A stretch of 64,000 nucleotides of DNA from Gramella sp. AN32 (GCF_023718305.1 NZ_QEYO01000004.1:237050-301049); one strand, 5' to 3'. Shown: positions 19,495-34,199, numbered from the stretch's first letter. Program-made: numbers and translations. The notes: generated by a model not told the origin, from the letters alone.

Positions 19495-21060
19495 TTATTC
19501 AATAAGTGGCTGAATTTGTTTCCAGTCATCCATTCCTTCATTTTCCTGAACCACCCCAGGTGTACTCCTTCCATCGAGAATAATTTTTTTAAGCGCGGCT
19601 TTTAACTCCGCCGCTTTCTCTGCATATTCAGCTATAAGATTGTGTGTTTCTTCAATATTTTCTTTTAAGTTGTACAATTGCATAGGCGGTAAATCAAGAT
19701 TTTGTTGCTTGATATCCTGGGGCCGGGGATAGCTCCATCCTCCGGAGCCAGGGCAAAGATTTAACTTCCAATCCCCCTGCCTGATAGCAAAAGATCCGTT
19801 TATGGAATGATGCACGGTATATTCCCGAATATCGGCATCATTTTCACCTGTTATCAACGGCAACATACTGTAACTGTCTTCTGCTTCGGTATCAGGAATT
19901 TCATACTCCGTTAATTCCGCACAGGTGGCAAAAAAGTCGGTGGTACAAATGGTTTTTTCAGAAACTGAATTTTTCAGTGCTTTTGCAGGCCACTCCACAA
20001 TAAATGGCACGCGGTGACCGCCTTCAAAAATATCGGCTTTTGTGCCTCTGAAAACATAGCTGGGATCATGGTCTACTTTGGCAAGCTCTTCAAAATCGGC
20101 TTTTGGCGAACAGCCATTATCACTGGTAAAAACCAACAATGTATTTTCTGAAATACCTTGTTTTTTAAGTTCCTCTCGAATCTGACGGACCACATCGTCC
20201 ACCTGCATCACAAAATCACCATACATATTCGTATTGCTCCTGCCCAGGAATTCTGTGGTAGGCAAAATAGGGGTATGTGGTGCGGGCAGCGGGAAATATA
20301 AAAAGAAAGGTGATTCCGCTTTGGCATTTTTATTAATATAATTCACGGCCTTATCGGTTAAATCCTGCAGTACGTTGGTATGTACAAAATCATCAGAAGT
20401 AAGCCCCTTTCTCCATATTCCTTTTTCATCTACCGAAATTGTAGTTTTTGTTGGCACCATAGTAGGCATGTCATTTTCCACATGTACATAAGGCGCCATG
20501 TCCAGCGAGCCACAAAAGCCAAAAGAATAATCGAACCCATGTGTTTTAGGACCATTTTTTACCGGTGCAGTAAAATTCACCTCCGGCCGGGCATTCAGGT
20601 TATCAATATTTTGTGCAATACCCTCCTTCTCAAATGCCCAATCCCAGCCCAAATGCCATTTACCAATATAAGCTGTAGCATATCCCTGTTTCTTCAGCAT
20701 TTCCGCAATGGTAGTACGTTCCTGGGTAATAAGGGATTTCGAATATCCGCTTAATACGCCACTCTTTAACTCACTTCTCCAGTTGTACCTTCCTGTTAAT
20801 ATTCCGTACCGGGTGGGCGTACATACGGCTGAAGAGGTATGGGCATCGGTAAACATGAGGCCATTGGCAGCCATAGCATCTAAATTCGGTGTAGCGATTT
20901 TTCCTTCGGGATTAAAGCAGTTAAGATCACCATAGCCCAAGTCGTCCGCGAGAATATAGATAATGTTAGGGAACTGGTCTTTCCCTTGCTTTACTTGCGA
21001 ATGACCACAGAATTGGGTAAGAATGAGCAGTACGGGAATGAAATTTATAAATTTTTTCAT
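19495..21060 (-). CDS. S1 sulfatase, secreted
   Basis: The 521-residue protein has a signal peptide ending near FCGHSQ. ILADDLGYGDLN carries the metal aspartates. SSAVCTPTRYGILTG holds Cys80 in a C-T-P-T-R context, a variant found in the C-type class. YIGKWHLGWDW and LVFTSDNGCSP follow. A long loop between residues about 145 and 215 (around FGFCGSLDMAPYVHVENDMP) is the main difference from the next sulfatases and suggests another sulfate position or sugar. It is the first gene of its transcript: a promoter-like box lies about 100 bases upstream. Confidence 0.95.
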   Translation of the reverse strand: MKKFINFIPVLLILTQFCGHSQVKQGKDQFPNIIYILADDLGYGDLNCFNPEGKIATPNLDAMAANGLMFTDAHTSSAVCTPTRYGILTGRYNWRSELKSGVLSGYSKSLITQERTTIAEMLKKQGYATAYIGKWHLGWDWAFEKEGIAQNIDNLNARPEVNFTAPVKNGPKTHGFDYSFGFCGSLDMAPYVHVENDMPTMVPTKTTISVDEKGIWRKGLTSDDFVHTNVLQDLTDKAVNYINKNAKAESPFFLYFPLPAPHTPILPTTEFLGRSNTNMYGDFVMQVDDVVRQIREELKKQGISENTLLVFTSDNGCSPKADFEELAKVDHDPSYVFRGTKADIFEGGHRVPFIVEWPAKALKNSVSEKTICTTDFFATCAELTEYEIPDTEAEDSYSMLPLITGENDADIREYTVHHSINGSFAIRQGDWKLNLCPGSGGWSYPRPQDIKQQNLDLPPMQLYNLKENIEETHNLIAEYAEKAAELKAALKKIILDGRSTPGVVQENEGMDDWKQIQPLIE

Positions 21061-21160
21061 GGTTCAGAAATCTTTTGAGTGGGTCGGTGAGCGAATGAAT
21101 ACATGCTTTATTTAAAAATTATCTTTGAAATTTACAGGATAAATGACGCTTTTACTACCT

Positions 21161-21168
21161 CAAAAGTA
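21161..21168 (-). promoter_or_regulatory. putative -7 promoter box for the 21060 to 15133 gene series
   Basis: On the minus strand it reads TACTTTTG, an exact TAnnTTTG match, about 100 bases before the sulfatase start at 21060. The box lies inside an imperfect inverted repeat (21146-21172), which could allow regulation. No good -33 element was seen. Confidence 0.45.
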
Positions 21169-21328
21169 GCGTTCTATGATACTTTTTTTGCCTTATTGCA
21201 GGTAGAAAGACCAATTGAGTAAAAAGGGCAGCTATACCTTATTGTCCTTTTAAACTAAAAACTAATTCAACACATGATTTTTAACTGAAATATTTTCTAA
21301 TGTTACCGCTTACAATTGAGTAAATAAT

Positions 21329-21348
21329 CCTCGGACCAAGCCCCGAGG
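21329..21348 (-). terminator. terminator-like hairpin after the 21.4-36.3 kb gene series
   Basis: CCTCGG and CCGAGG form a 6-base GC-rich stem with an 8-base loop, followed on the minus strand by an AT-rich run (ATTATTTA) rather than a pure T tract. It lies about 80 bases past the stop of the sulfatase at 21426. Confidence 0.45.
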
Positions 21349-21425
21349 CATTTCAATCTTATTTGATAATTAAACCCACTTGAGATTAAACATTAGAACT
21401 TCTAACTCTAACCATATTAAAATTA

Positions 21426-22871
21426 CTATTTCTTTTTACTTTTCTCAAGTCTTAGCATTGCCGCCGGATTAGCATACTCTATGAGCTTATTCTGCATTAG
21501 CTGCCTATGTATATGGTAGGTCACATCCATCCAACCTCTCTCTTCAACCCATAAAGGTGGCATTAGTCCTGATTCCCATTCTTCAAACTCATTTAGAATA
21601 TTTTGCTGAATTTCCGGTTTGCTCCCAGACAAATCTGTAGTTTCTTCCAAATCCTTTTCCAGATCGTATAATACGCTACCATAACCTTCCAGGGATATCA
21701 TTTTATAATTGCCTACCCGGGCGGCAGATTCTTCAAGCTTTCGCCAAAATAATTTTTGGTGTGGTTCTCCCCTCTTTTCTCTTTTTAAAAATGGGAGAAG
21801 GTTTACTCCATCAAGTTTTAATGTACCAGGGATACTAATTCCTGCTGCTCCTACTGAGGTTGGGAAAATATCCAATGCTGAAGTCAGTCCATCAAATTTT
21901 CTTCCCTGTTTTATCTGAGAAGGCCAGCTTATCACAAATGGCACGCGATGTCCACCTTCAAATTTATTTCCCTTCCACCCTTTTAAAGATCCATTCTTCG
22001 ATTGATTATTATAAGCACCGCCATTATCGCTAATAAAATATATTATGGTATTTTCAAGCAAACCTAAATCCTTTAACTTTTTTCTGAGTTTCCCCACATT
22101 TTCATCCAGAGACCAGGTCATGGCTGCCAATTCCTTGCGCGGGTGATCTTTATATTTTTTAAGATCCTCTTGCTTAGCTTCCATGGGAGTATGTACGGCG
22201 TTAAATGACAGGTACATAAAAAACGGATGCTCTTTATTTTCCTCGACAAATTCCACCGATCTGTCTCCAAGAACATCGGTCATATAGCCTTCAAATTTCA
22301 CACGTTTTCCATTATGCTGAAGCATTTTCATTTTTGATGGCTCTTCTAAAGGAAAATAAGAGCGACTTCCGGAAAGAAACCCATAAAACTCATCAAAACC
22401 TCTATTATTAGGATGGTCAGAAGATTCACCTCCCAAATGCCATTTCCCTAAGGCAATGGTTTTATAATTATTATTTTGAAAAACGGTCGCCATGGTAGTA
22501 GCGCTATCAGCCAGGCCAATATCCCCTGAATTACCATAACCGGTGCCATTAGCTTCAAATCCCATTCGTTGCTGATAGCGTCCCGTCATTAAACCTGCAC
22601 GTGAAGGAGCACATACGGTCGCGGTTACATGGGCGTCGGTAAAAACTACCCCAGCATTGGCCAGGGCATCAATTTGAGGTGTATCAAGATCTTTGCTCCC
22701 CATAAAGCCAAAATCTATATAACCGGCATCATCGGCAACTATAACAATTACATTCGGTGGTGGTGTTTTGGTATTCGATTCAAAACTGGCTTTATTCCTA
22801 TCATTGCTTTTACACGAAAACAAACACAATAACACACTAATAACAAAAAAGTTTTTAAATTTATTTCTCAT
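21426..22871 (-). CDS. S1 sulfatase, lipoprotein
   Basis: The ATG at 22871 is preferred over 22907 because it starts a clean lipoprotein signal with lipobox CLFSC, and because it lies one base after the stop of the sulfatase fragment upstream. The product has about 481 residues. VADDAGYIDFGFMG gives the metal aspartates, with Ala replacing the usual Leu after DD. TVCAPSRAGLMTGRYQQRMG holds Cys87, and LGKWHLGGESSDHPNNRGFDEFYG and YFISDNGG follow. The HPNNRGFDEFYGFLSG region is typical of one large sulfatase subgroup. The C-terminus carries a helical tail (WMDVTYHIHRQLMQNKLIEY). Confidence 0.95.
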   Translation of the reverse strand: MRNKFKNFFVISVLLCLFSCKSNDRNKASFESNTKTPPPNVIVIVADDAGYIDFGFMGSKDLDTPQIDALANAGVVFTDAHVTATVCAPSRAGLMTGRYQQRMGFEANGTGYGNSGDIGLADSATTMATVFQNNNYKTIALGKWHLGGESSDHPNNRGFDEFYGFLSGSRSYFPLEEPSKMKMLQHNGKRVKFEGYMTDVLGDRSVEFVEENKEHPFFMYLSFNAVHTPMEAKQEDLKKYKDHPRKELAAMTWSLDENVGKLRKKLKDLGLLENTIIYFISDNGGAYNNQSKNGSLKGWKGNKFEGGHRVPFVISWPSQIKQGRKFDGLTSALDIFPTSVGAAGISIPGTLKLDGVNLLPFLKREKRGEPHQKLFWRKLEESAARVGNYKMISLEGYGSVLYDLEKDLEETTDLSGSKPEIQQNILNEFEEWESGLMPPLWVEERGWMDVTYHIHRQLMQNKLIEYANPAAMLRLEKSKKK

Positions 22872-22872
22872 G

Positions 22873-23071
22873 TTACTTTCTTTTAAGAGCCTCAAAACCA
22901 CTTTCAAAATCAGGGTTCAATTTTTTCGGGATTGGTGCTCCCACAACTTCCCTCCATTTATTTAAAAGAGCTAATAGTTCCTTAACTTTTTCAGGGTTTA
23001 TAGCAGCAAGATTACTTCTCTCCCCAACATCATCTTTTGGATTATATAACTCCCTTTTTAATCCTATTGAG
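22873..23071 (-). pseudogene. C-terminal remnant of another sulfatase
   Basis: Between two intact sulfatases, the minus strand encodes about 65 residues with no start codon of their own. They read GLKRELYNPKDDVGERSNLA, then NPEKVKELLALLNKWREVVG, and end in ALKRK and a stop at 22873. This is the standard C-terminal end of an S1 sulfatase (the ELYN...D..E..NLA segment and the following helix). The fragment's frame overlaps the last bases of the sulfatase that stops at 23064. It looks like the scar of a deletion that removed most of a twelfth sulfatase. Confidence 0.85.
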
Positions 23072-24590
23072 AAGTCTCATTTTCTTCTACTTTTAATTCT
23101 TTCAGCCAGTAATTCACCATTTGCTCATCGGTATAATCGTTGGGCAGTCCTCTCTCCTTCAACATCCTGCTTCTTCTTTTTAGAGCTTCTTCTGATGCCG
23201 CCTTTATTTCGGCAGGAGCTTCAGGGTATGAGCCCAGGTCATAATTTTTGACCCATTTGTTTAGGATCTCTTTATATTTTTGAAGCTCTTTCTGATAGGC
23301 TTCGACCTCAGCAAGATTATCCATCTCGTAAGGGTCTTTAACCAGGTCATAAAATTCCTCTTCAGGACGTGCATCACTAATAAATTTTTGTTGTTGCTCA
23401 GTAAGTTTTCCCTGTTTATTCAAAACCCGCAACAATGGTAGTGCGGGATAACGCATTTCCTTATAAACATTAGACTGAGTATATGGTCTTTCCGGATAAT
23501 AATTCCTGATATATTTAAATCTTTTACTGCGAACTGCCCTGATCCTATCTACTGTTTCATCCCTCCTGTCGCGCATAGTAAAAACATAGTCCCTTTTATT
23601 TTCATTCCGAATAAAGTCCTGTCCCTGCATATAAGAAGGAGGTTCAATTCCTGCTAATTTCAGGGTAGAAAAAGGAATATCTATATTGCTCACGAGTTCT
23701 TTTGAAACGGTCCCTGCAGCTTTCCCTTCAGGCCACCGAACCATTAAAGGAGTGTTCGTCCCAGAATCATATAAAAATTGTTTGGCCCGCGCATGCGGTC
23801 TTCCCTGGTCTCCAAAAAAGAAAATTATGGTCTTGTCAAGCAGATCATCTTTTTCCAACTGATCCAGTACTTCCCCTACCTGACGATCTGCAAGCTGAAC
23901 AGTTTCCAAATACATGGCCCAATCTTTTCGGATAAGTGGATGGTCTGGATAGTAAGGTGGTATTTTCACCTTATCCGGATCAACAGGATGTATACTATCC
24001 CGATGAAATGGGCGATGCGGAAAAAATATTTGTATTTGAGAAAAGAATTTAGTGTTATCTGGCCGCTGTCTCCAATGTCCTCCATCGAACATCTCAGATG
24101 TATGTTTAAAGTTATAATCGGTCTTAGCCTTCCGGGCTTCAGGGTTTCCATTCCCGTTAGTCACAAAATATCCGGCCTTCCTGAAGTATTCGGTTATAGG
24201 TTTTATACTATCAGGCAATTCTTTTTTATAGCTTGTGCGGTGCTGATGGGCATTGATACTCACAGGGTACATGCCGGTTATAATCCCTGAACGACTGGCC
24301 GAACACACTGCTGCGGTAGTGAACATGTTTTTATAAACCACCGATTCGGAAGCCAGCCTATCTAAATTTGGTGTATAGATATTTGTTCCGTAAGATCTAA
24401 TATCCGTTCCCAAATCATCAGCAACGATCCAAAGTATATTATAATCATCTTTAGCAATTGTTGGGCTTTGGTCAGTTTCTTTTTTTAAGTCAGATTGTGC
24501 ATTCCCAGTAACAGAAAATAGAATTAGTGCCACCACAGAAAATTGATAACTCAAATAACTCAAAACTCCTATAAACTTAACTTTATACAT
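23064..24590 (-). CDS. S1 sulfatase, heparan N-sulfatase-like subgroup, secreted
   Basis: The 508-residue protein has a signal peptide ending near VTGNAQS. WIVADDLGTDIRSYG and the activation segment AVCSASRSGIITGMYP (Cys96, with Ala instead of Pro in the third position) are features of the sulfamidase-like branch of S1, as is SINAHQHRT downstream. FFFGDQGRPHARAKQFLYDSG replaces the usual SDNGG, and RAVRSKRFKYIRNYYP is likewise typical. Family resemblance does not prove N-sulfate cleavage; algal-glycan members of this branch exist. It ends 7 bases into the remnant next door, marking the deletion junction. Confidence 0.93.
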   Translation of the reverse strand: MYKVKFIGVLSYLSYQFSVVALILFSVTGNAQSDLKKETDQSPTIAKDDYNILWIVADDLGTDIRSYGTNIYTPNLDRLASESVVYKNMFTTAAVCSASRSGIITGMYPVSINAHQHRTSYKKELPDSIKPITEYFRKAGYFVTNGNGNPEARKAKTDYNFKHTSEMFDGGHWRQRPDNTKFFSQIQIFFPHRPFHRDSIHPVDPDKVKIPPYYPDHPLIRKDWAMYLETVQLADRQVGEVLDQLEKDDLLDKTIIFFFGDQGRPHARAKQFLYDSGTNTPLMVRWPEGKAAGTVSKELVSNIDIPFSTLKLAGIEPPSYMQGQDFIRNENKRDYVFTMRDRRDETVDRIRAVRSKRFKYIRNYYPERPYTQSNVYKEMRYPALPLLRVLNKQGKLTEQQQKFISDARPEEEFYDLVKDPYEMDNLAEVEAYQKELQKYKEILNKWVKNYDLGSYPEAPAEIKAASEEALKRRSRMLKERGLPNDYTDEQMVNYWLKELKVEENETSQ

Positions 24591-24643
24591 AAGTGTTTCA
24601 ATTTTTCGATTGGCTAAGCTTTAAAAAAAAATCATCCATTTTT

Positions 24644-26176
24644 CTACTTCAATAAATTCTCATAGAGATTAACCAGTTCTTCCAGTTTTGAAGGTTCTTC
24701 TTCAGCCAAATTATTTTGCTGGCTCCTATCATCTTTAAGATTATAAAGCTGATACTCTGATGAAATACCTGTTTCTATACCAACATTTTGGTTAACCGCA
24801 TTTCCTTTGTAGGGTGGAATCATCAACCAGTCCCCGCTGCGTAAGGCAGTTCTCGAATTTGCTTCAATTATTACATGGTCACGCCCCTTTTTTGATTTCC
24901 CTAAGAACGTACTCATCAAATTCTGGCTATCGGTTTTGTTTCCTTCTACCTCAACAAAATCGGCCAGAGATGCTGATAAATCAACCTGACTTACAATAGC
25001 ATCTGACACTCCCGGTGTTATTTTCCCTTTCCAGTAAGTAATGAAGGGCACACGAGTACCTGCCTCAAAAAGACTGTATTTACCTCCCCGCAAACCACCT
25101 TTCGGATCGTGATCACCTAGTTTCTCTACGGCATCATCATAATAACCATCATTTAATACCGGCCCATTATCACTGGAAAATATAATCAACGTATTTTCCA
25201 GAACCCCTTCATCCTCGAGGGTCTTTACAAATTCACCAATACACCAATCTGCTTCTAAGATAACGTCACCTCTTGGCCCCATACCCGATTTACCCGCAAA
25301 CCGGGGATGTGGCGTTCTCGGCACGTGCGGTTGCTGCATCGCATAATAAAGAAAAAAAGGTTCTTTTTTATGTCTTTTTACGTAAGCCTGCGCTTTTTGC
25401 AAAAAATGATCAGCCATATCGATATCCTTCCATTTGGCAGCTTCTCCACCTTTCATAAACCCAATTCTTGGCATTCCGTTTACAATACTATTGTTATGGC
25501 CATGATGCCATTTCAAAGTCAACATTTCCGGGTTTGATTTCGCCGTAGGTTCTCCTTCAAAATTCTTTTTATAACTTACCTGGATAGGGTCATTTTTATC
25601 CAACCCGACAACGTTTCCGTTTTCTATATATACGGTAGGCACCCTATCCTGGGTAGCTGCCATAATATAAGATTCATCAAAACCTACTTCATTTGGGCCG
25701 GGCTTAATGGTGTCATTCCAATTTACATCGCCTTCTCCTAATCCCAGGTGCCACTTTCCAATAATGGCGGTTTGATATCCTGCTTTAGAAAGTAACTTAG
25801 GTAATGTTTGTTGTTGTGGAGAAATTAGCAAAGGAGCATCACCAGCTAAAATTCTGGCTCGCTCATTACGCCAGGGATACTCTCCTGTTAGTAAAGCATA
25901 ACGACTGGGAGTACAGGTTGCAGAAGTAGCATAAGCATTGGTAAATTTCACCCCTCCGTTTGCCAGGGCATCTATATTGGGGGTTTCAATCTCTGTAGCC
26001 CCGTATGAACTCAAATCTCCATACCCCAGATCATCCATATAAATAACAACAATATTGGGTTTTTCTTTGGTAGTTCCTGTAGGCTTTGCAACATCTTTAG
26101 ATGAATCTTTGCAACCCAGGTTTATCAACATTAGAAATGTGAGTAATAAGAGATAATTAGTTTTAAAATTTATCAT
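24644..26176 (-). CDS. S1 sulfatase, lipoprotein
   Basis: The start at 26176 is chosen over 26221 because it opens with a lipoprotein signal (LMLINLGC). The mature protein of about 490 residues has YMDDLGYGDLSSYG, ATCTPSRYALLTGEYPWRN (Cys88), IGKWHLGLGEGDVNWND and IFSSDNGPVLNDGYYDD. The last is the extended form found in arylsulfatase A-like bacterial enzymes. A long insertion between residues about 190 and 260 contains WHHGHNNSIVNGMPRIGFM. It follows the 26.3 kb GH2 gene by about 115 bases. Confidence 0.95.
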   Translation of the reverse strand: MINFKTNYLLLLTFLMLINLGCKDSSKDVAKPTGTTKEKPNIVVIYMDDLGYGDLSSYGATEIETPNIDALANGGVKFTNAYATSATCTPSRYALLTGEYPWRNERARILAGDAPLLISPQQQTLPKLLSKAGYQTAIIGKWHLGLGEGDVNWNDTIKPGPNEVGFDESYIMAATQDRVPTVYIENGNVVGLDKNDPIQVSYKKNFEGEPTAKSNPEMLTLKWHHGHNNSIVNGMPRIGFMKGGEAAKWKDIDMADHFLQKAQAYVKRHKKEPFFLYYAMQQPHVPRTPHPRFAGKSGMGPRGDVILEADWCIGEFVKTLEDEGVLENTLIIFSSDNGPVLNDGYYDDAVEKLGDHDPKGGLRGGKYSLFEAGTRVPFITYWKGKITPGVSDAIVSQVDLSASLADFVEVEGNKTDSQNLMSTFLGKSKKGRDHVIIEANSRTALRSGDWLMIPPYKGNAVNQNVGIETGISSEYQLYNLKDDRSQQNNLAEEEPSKLEELVNLYENLLK

Positions 26177-26290
26177 AATTCGTTCAAAGTTTTGTGAAGT
26201 TAAGCTATACTCCAACTTCACTATTAATAGGCCTGGTCGCTTTTACTTGTTCGTTTTAATTAAAAATAATTAGTTCTAATTCTTAAACTT

Positions 26291-31086
<4,796 letters not shown>

Positions 31087-31103
31087 TGTATACGCAGTTC
31101 TGT

Positions 31104-34100
31104 TTATTTTACTAATATTTCATCAACGAAAAGATTCTTATTATCTATCAATTCTAATGTTATGGTATTAGCCCCACGGTCTATTGGAATAGCTGTTTTT
31201 ACTGTGTTCCAGGCATTACCCAGATTAGCAGTATTTGGTAATAAAAACTTGTTTTCCACTACTTTATCATTCACAGTAAGTTTAACAAAACAACCCGCAG
31301 CGTTTTGATTTTTAGTGCTATAACGAATAAACAGATTAACATTTCCGGTGCCTCCGTCATTTTCCTGGTACCAGGAAATAGCAGCTCCTGGTTGCTTTAA
31401 ACTAACATAGCCTTTACCATTATAGCCGCTCCCTTTTGTTAAAACTTCACCATTATTGATATTGGCTGTTTCTGCCTGTTCTCCTGCCTGGCTGTACTCT
31501 GTCTCTCCATTATTCCAGGTAAATCCTTCATTTACCCCAAATTTTTCTTCCAACACCTGAATTACTTCATCATCGACCACTATCAATGCTTTTACAGTGG
31601 TTTCCAGTTCTACTTCAAAACTTTCTTTATATATATTGGAATCACGTGTAGGGGTATTACCGTTAGTAGTGTAAAAAATTTCAATTTCCGGCTCTACTAT
31701 ATCACCTCTCAGGTTAATAAGTTCTGTATCTATGCTTACTTTGTTAGATGTAATCAGTTTTTTCTCCCCTAAAATAGCGCTGGCTAACAAATTAACATCC
31801 CCCGATTTATTTGTAGTTTCTATATAAGCTCTGGTTAATCCATAAAATGCCTTTCGGTTATCGGGGCCCACATGAGGTTCCACGTCTACAGGGCTTCCAT
31901 TATCTAATGCTTTTATTTTACCTGCTCCCAGAACTTTGAAATACGTTCTATTCTCTCCGTAAGGATATGGCTCGTCTTTAGAGTCTGTTGTAGTTACCCT
32001 AACCTGTACAATATCCCTGTTTTTATCCTTTAAGGGTTCACCATCGACTGATAATTGAATTTTTGATGGCTTATCGGCAGTTCTTATTATTTCTTCAGAA
32101 ACTACCTTTCCATCCTTATAACCAACTGCCTTTAAAGTTCCGGGTTCCCATTCTACCATCCATTCGCATTGCATTTCATCCCAGGCTTTTCCAGGTTGTT
32201 GTTTTCCTAAAGATTTATCGTTAAAGAACAATTCAACTTCATCACAGTTAGAATATATCCAAATCGGTATTTCTGTACCTAAATCAACTTTAGGGTGCGT
32301 CCAATGTGGTAAAATATGGATCATTGGCTTACTGGTCCATTGGCTTTGATATAAATAATACAAATCCTTTTCAAAATTCGCCAAATCTATTGCGCCTCCC
32401 ATAAAAGCCTTAAATGGCCAGCCTCCATGAACGTACCCAGCTTCACCAATATAATCATGCCCTGTCCAACGAAACGAACCTGCATAGGCTGGAATATCAC
32501 GAAGCTGCGCAATATTTAAACGTGAAGACACCCTTACCGTCGCATTATCATAACTTGAATTAAAAATTTGTTTTCGATTTCTACGCTTCGAATCTTCAAT
32601 CCAATCATGAGTAAATACTTCTTCTTCTGTTAAATCGGGTAGCGAATAAGGTCTCTGGTTTTTATTTGGATACCCGTCCCTAAACCAGGATTTTGTTCTG
32701 TAATATCCTCTTACCTGCCAGGTATGCGTATTTTCTGTGCCGATAAAAACTTTTCCATTTTGCTCTTCTTCCAAATTCTCTACATATCCTTTCTTTTCAC
32801 TACTTCCGTTAACCCCTAATACATCCATATATTTTGAACCGGAATGACCAGAAGTTACCGGACGTGTAGGATCCAAATCATGACAAACCTCTACAATTTC
32901 TTTTCCTACTTCACCTCCGGTTTCATTACCAACGCTATAAATAATGACGGAAGGATGGTTTCTATCTCGTTTTATCCAATCAGTTAAATCACGTTTCCAC
33001 CATTCTTCAAAAAAGCGGGCGCCATAATCGTTTTCTGCTTTTTTCTTCCATCCATCAAATATTTCATCCATTACCAACATACCCAATTCGTCACAAATTT
33101 TATAGAATGAAGGTGTTTGCGGGTTATGTGCTGTTCTTATGGCATTCACTCCCATATCCTTTAATTGTTGAATTCTAAAACGAAGGATTTTATCGGGTAC
33201 GGCTGCGCCTAATGCACCGGCATCCTGATGGTTAGACACCCCCCGTAATTTTATGTTTTTACCGTTTAGCCACATACCGGTCTCGGCGTTCCATTCAATA
33301 TCGCGAACTCCAAATTCGGTTTCAACTACATCAACTATTTCGTCATTCAGGGATAATTCACTTTTTAAGGTATATAAATATGGGTTTTTAGTAGACCAGT
33401 GCTCAGGTTCGGTAATGGTTAATTCGGTGTCCGATACTGAATTTGCATCAATTTCTATTTCATTTGAAGTACTAGCTACGGTGTTACCATCTTTGTCTAG
33501 AACTGATATAGATAATACTCCTTTTTTGGTTGATACATTTTTACTTTCAACATCTGTTTGCACAAAAACCTTATCCCCTTCTGTCCTCACAAAAATGCCA
33601 TCTCGGGCAATGTGGGTTTTATTTTTTACATCTATCCAGGTGTGTGCATAAATCCCACTTCCCGTATACCAGCGTGCTGCAGGCTGCTTACTATTATCTA
33701 CCCGTACTGCAAAGCTTATTTCATCAGCGTTTTGAGCAATTTCACTAATATCGTATGCAAAAGAAATCCAACCGTAAGGCCTGGTTCCTAATTTTTTCCC
33801 GTTTGCCCAAACGCTACTATTCATAAAAACACCATCAAAGGCAATTTCAACATGTTTATCCTTCCAGGAATCTGGTACAGTAATGGTTTTTCTATACCAT
33901 CCTATACCGGCAGGTAAATATCCTAATCTTGCTCCCATTGGATTATCTTCAGCATATTCTCCTTCAATACTCCAATCGTGGGGCAGGTTAAGGATTCGCC
34001 AGTCCTCATCGTGAAACGCTACTCCTTCTGCTGCCGGTACATCTTTTTGGATGAATTTCCAGTCGACATCAAAGCTCGATCGTAATCTGGTGTCTATCTT

Positions 34101-34199
34101 GTCAGTTTGGCTGTTACAACTTATAATTAAGAAACTAAGAAAGAAATACAGTATAAAGTTAATCTTGGAATTATGATAATTCTTATTAAGTTTAAACAT
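31104..34199 (-). CDS. GH2 beta-galactosidase-type enzyme with C-terminal carbohydrate-binding domain
   Basis: The ATG at 34199 is preferred to 34232 because it is nearer the lipoprotein signal (FLIISC). Residues about 45-700 are the GH2 sugar-binding, Ig-like and barrel domains, with GNETGG (acid/base Glu426) and GTENTHTW (nucleophile Glu489). RTAHNPQTP is typical of the short, DUF4982-containing GH2 branch. After that come a DUF4982-like domain, an Ig-like domain, a chitobiase-C-like segment (IFYTTNGNTPTRDSNIY) and a final CBM6/35-like beta-sandwich (residues about 900-1030) that starts at WNNGETEY. The binding domain suggests work on polymers or large oligosaccharides. Confidence 0.92.
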   Translation of the reverse strand: MFKLNKNYHNSKINFILYFFLSFLIISCNSQTDKIDTRLRSSFDVDWKFIQKDVPAAEGVAFHDEDWRILNLPHDWSIEGEYAEDNPMGARLGYLPAGIGWYRKTITVPDSWKDKHVEIAFDGVFMNSSVWANGKKLGTRPYGWISFAYDISEIAQNADEISFAVRVDNSKQPAARWYTGSGIYAHTWIDVKNKTHIARDGIFVRTEGDKVFVQTDVESKNVSTKKGVLSISVLDKDGNTVASTSNEIEIDANSVSDTELTITEPEHWSTKNPYLYTLKSELSLNDEIVDVVETEFGVRDIEWNAETGMWLNGKNIKLRGVSNHQDAGALGAAVPDKILRFRIQQLKDMGVNAIRTAHNPQTPSFYKICDELGMLVMDEIFDGWKKKAENDYGARFFEEWWKRDLTDWIKRDRNHPSVIIYSVGNETGGEVGKEIVEVCHDLDPTRPVTSGHSGSKYMDVLGVNGSSEKKGYVENLEEEQNGKVFIGTENTHTWQVRGYYRTKSWFRDGYPNKNQRPYSLPDLTEEEVFTHDWIEDSKRRNRKQIFNSSYDNATVRVSSRLNIAQLRDIPAYAGSFRWTGHDYIGEAGYVHGGWPFKAFMGGAIDLANFEKDLYYLYQSQWTSKPMIHILPHWTHPKVDLGTEIPIWIYSNCDEVELFFNDKSLGKQQPGKAWDEMQCEWMVEWEPGTLKAVGYKDGKVVSEEIIRTADKPSKIQLSVDGEPLKDKNRDIVQVRVTTTDSKDEPYPYGENRTYFKVLGAGKIKALDNGSPVDVEPHVGPDNRKAFYGLTRAYIETTNKSGDVNLLASAILGEKKLITSNKVSIDTELINLRGDIVEPEIEIFYTTNGNTPTRDSNIYKESFEVELETTVKALIVVDDEVIQVLEEKFGVNEGFTWNNGETEYSQAGEQAETANINNGEVLTKGSGYNGKGYVSLKQPGAAISWYQENDGGTGNVNLFIRYSTKNQNAAGCFVKLTVNDKVVENKFLLPNTANLGNAWNTVKTAIPIDRGANTITLELIDNKNLFVDEILVK

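Larger units (their letters stand above)
21061..21425. other. intergenic gap with promoter and terminator candidates
   Basis: No gene was seen in these 365 bases. They hold a promoter-like box at 21161-21168, an imperfect hairpin at 21146-21172 around the same box, and a terminator-like hairpin at 21329-21348. They separate two long minus-strand gene series, so transcription probably ends and restarts here. Confidence 0.6.

Noticed and set aside
23064..24590. Reading this gene as a true heparan N-sulfatase
   Set aside because: Motifs place it in the sulfamidase-like branch, but no heparan lyases, GH88 or uronate genes are present, so the substrate is left open.
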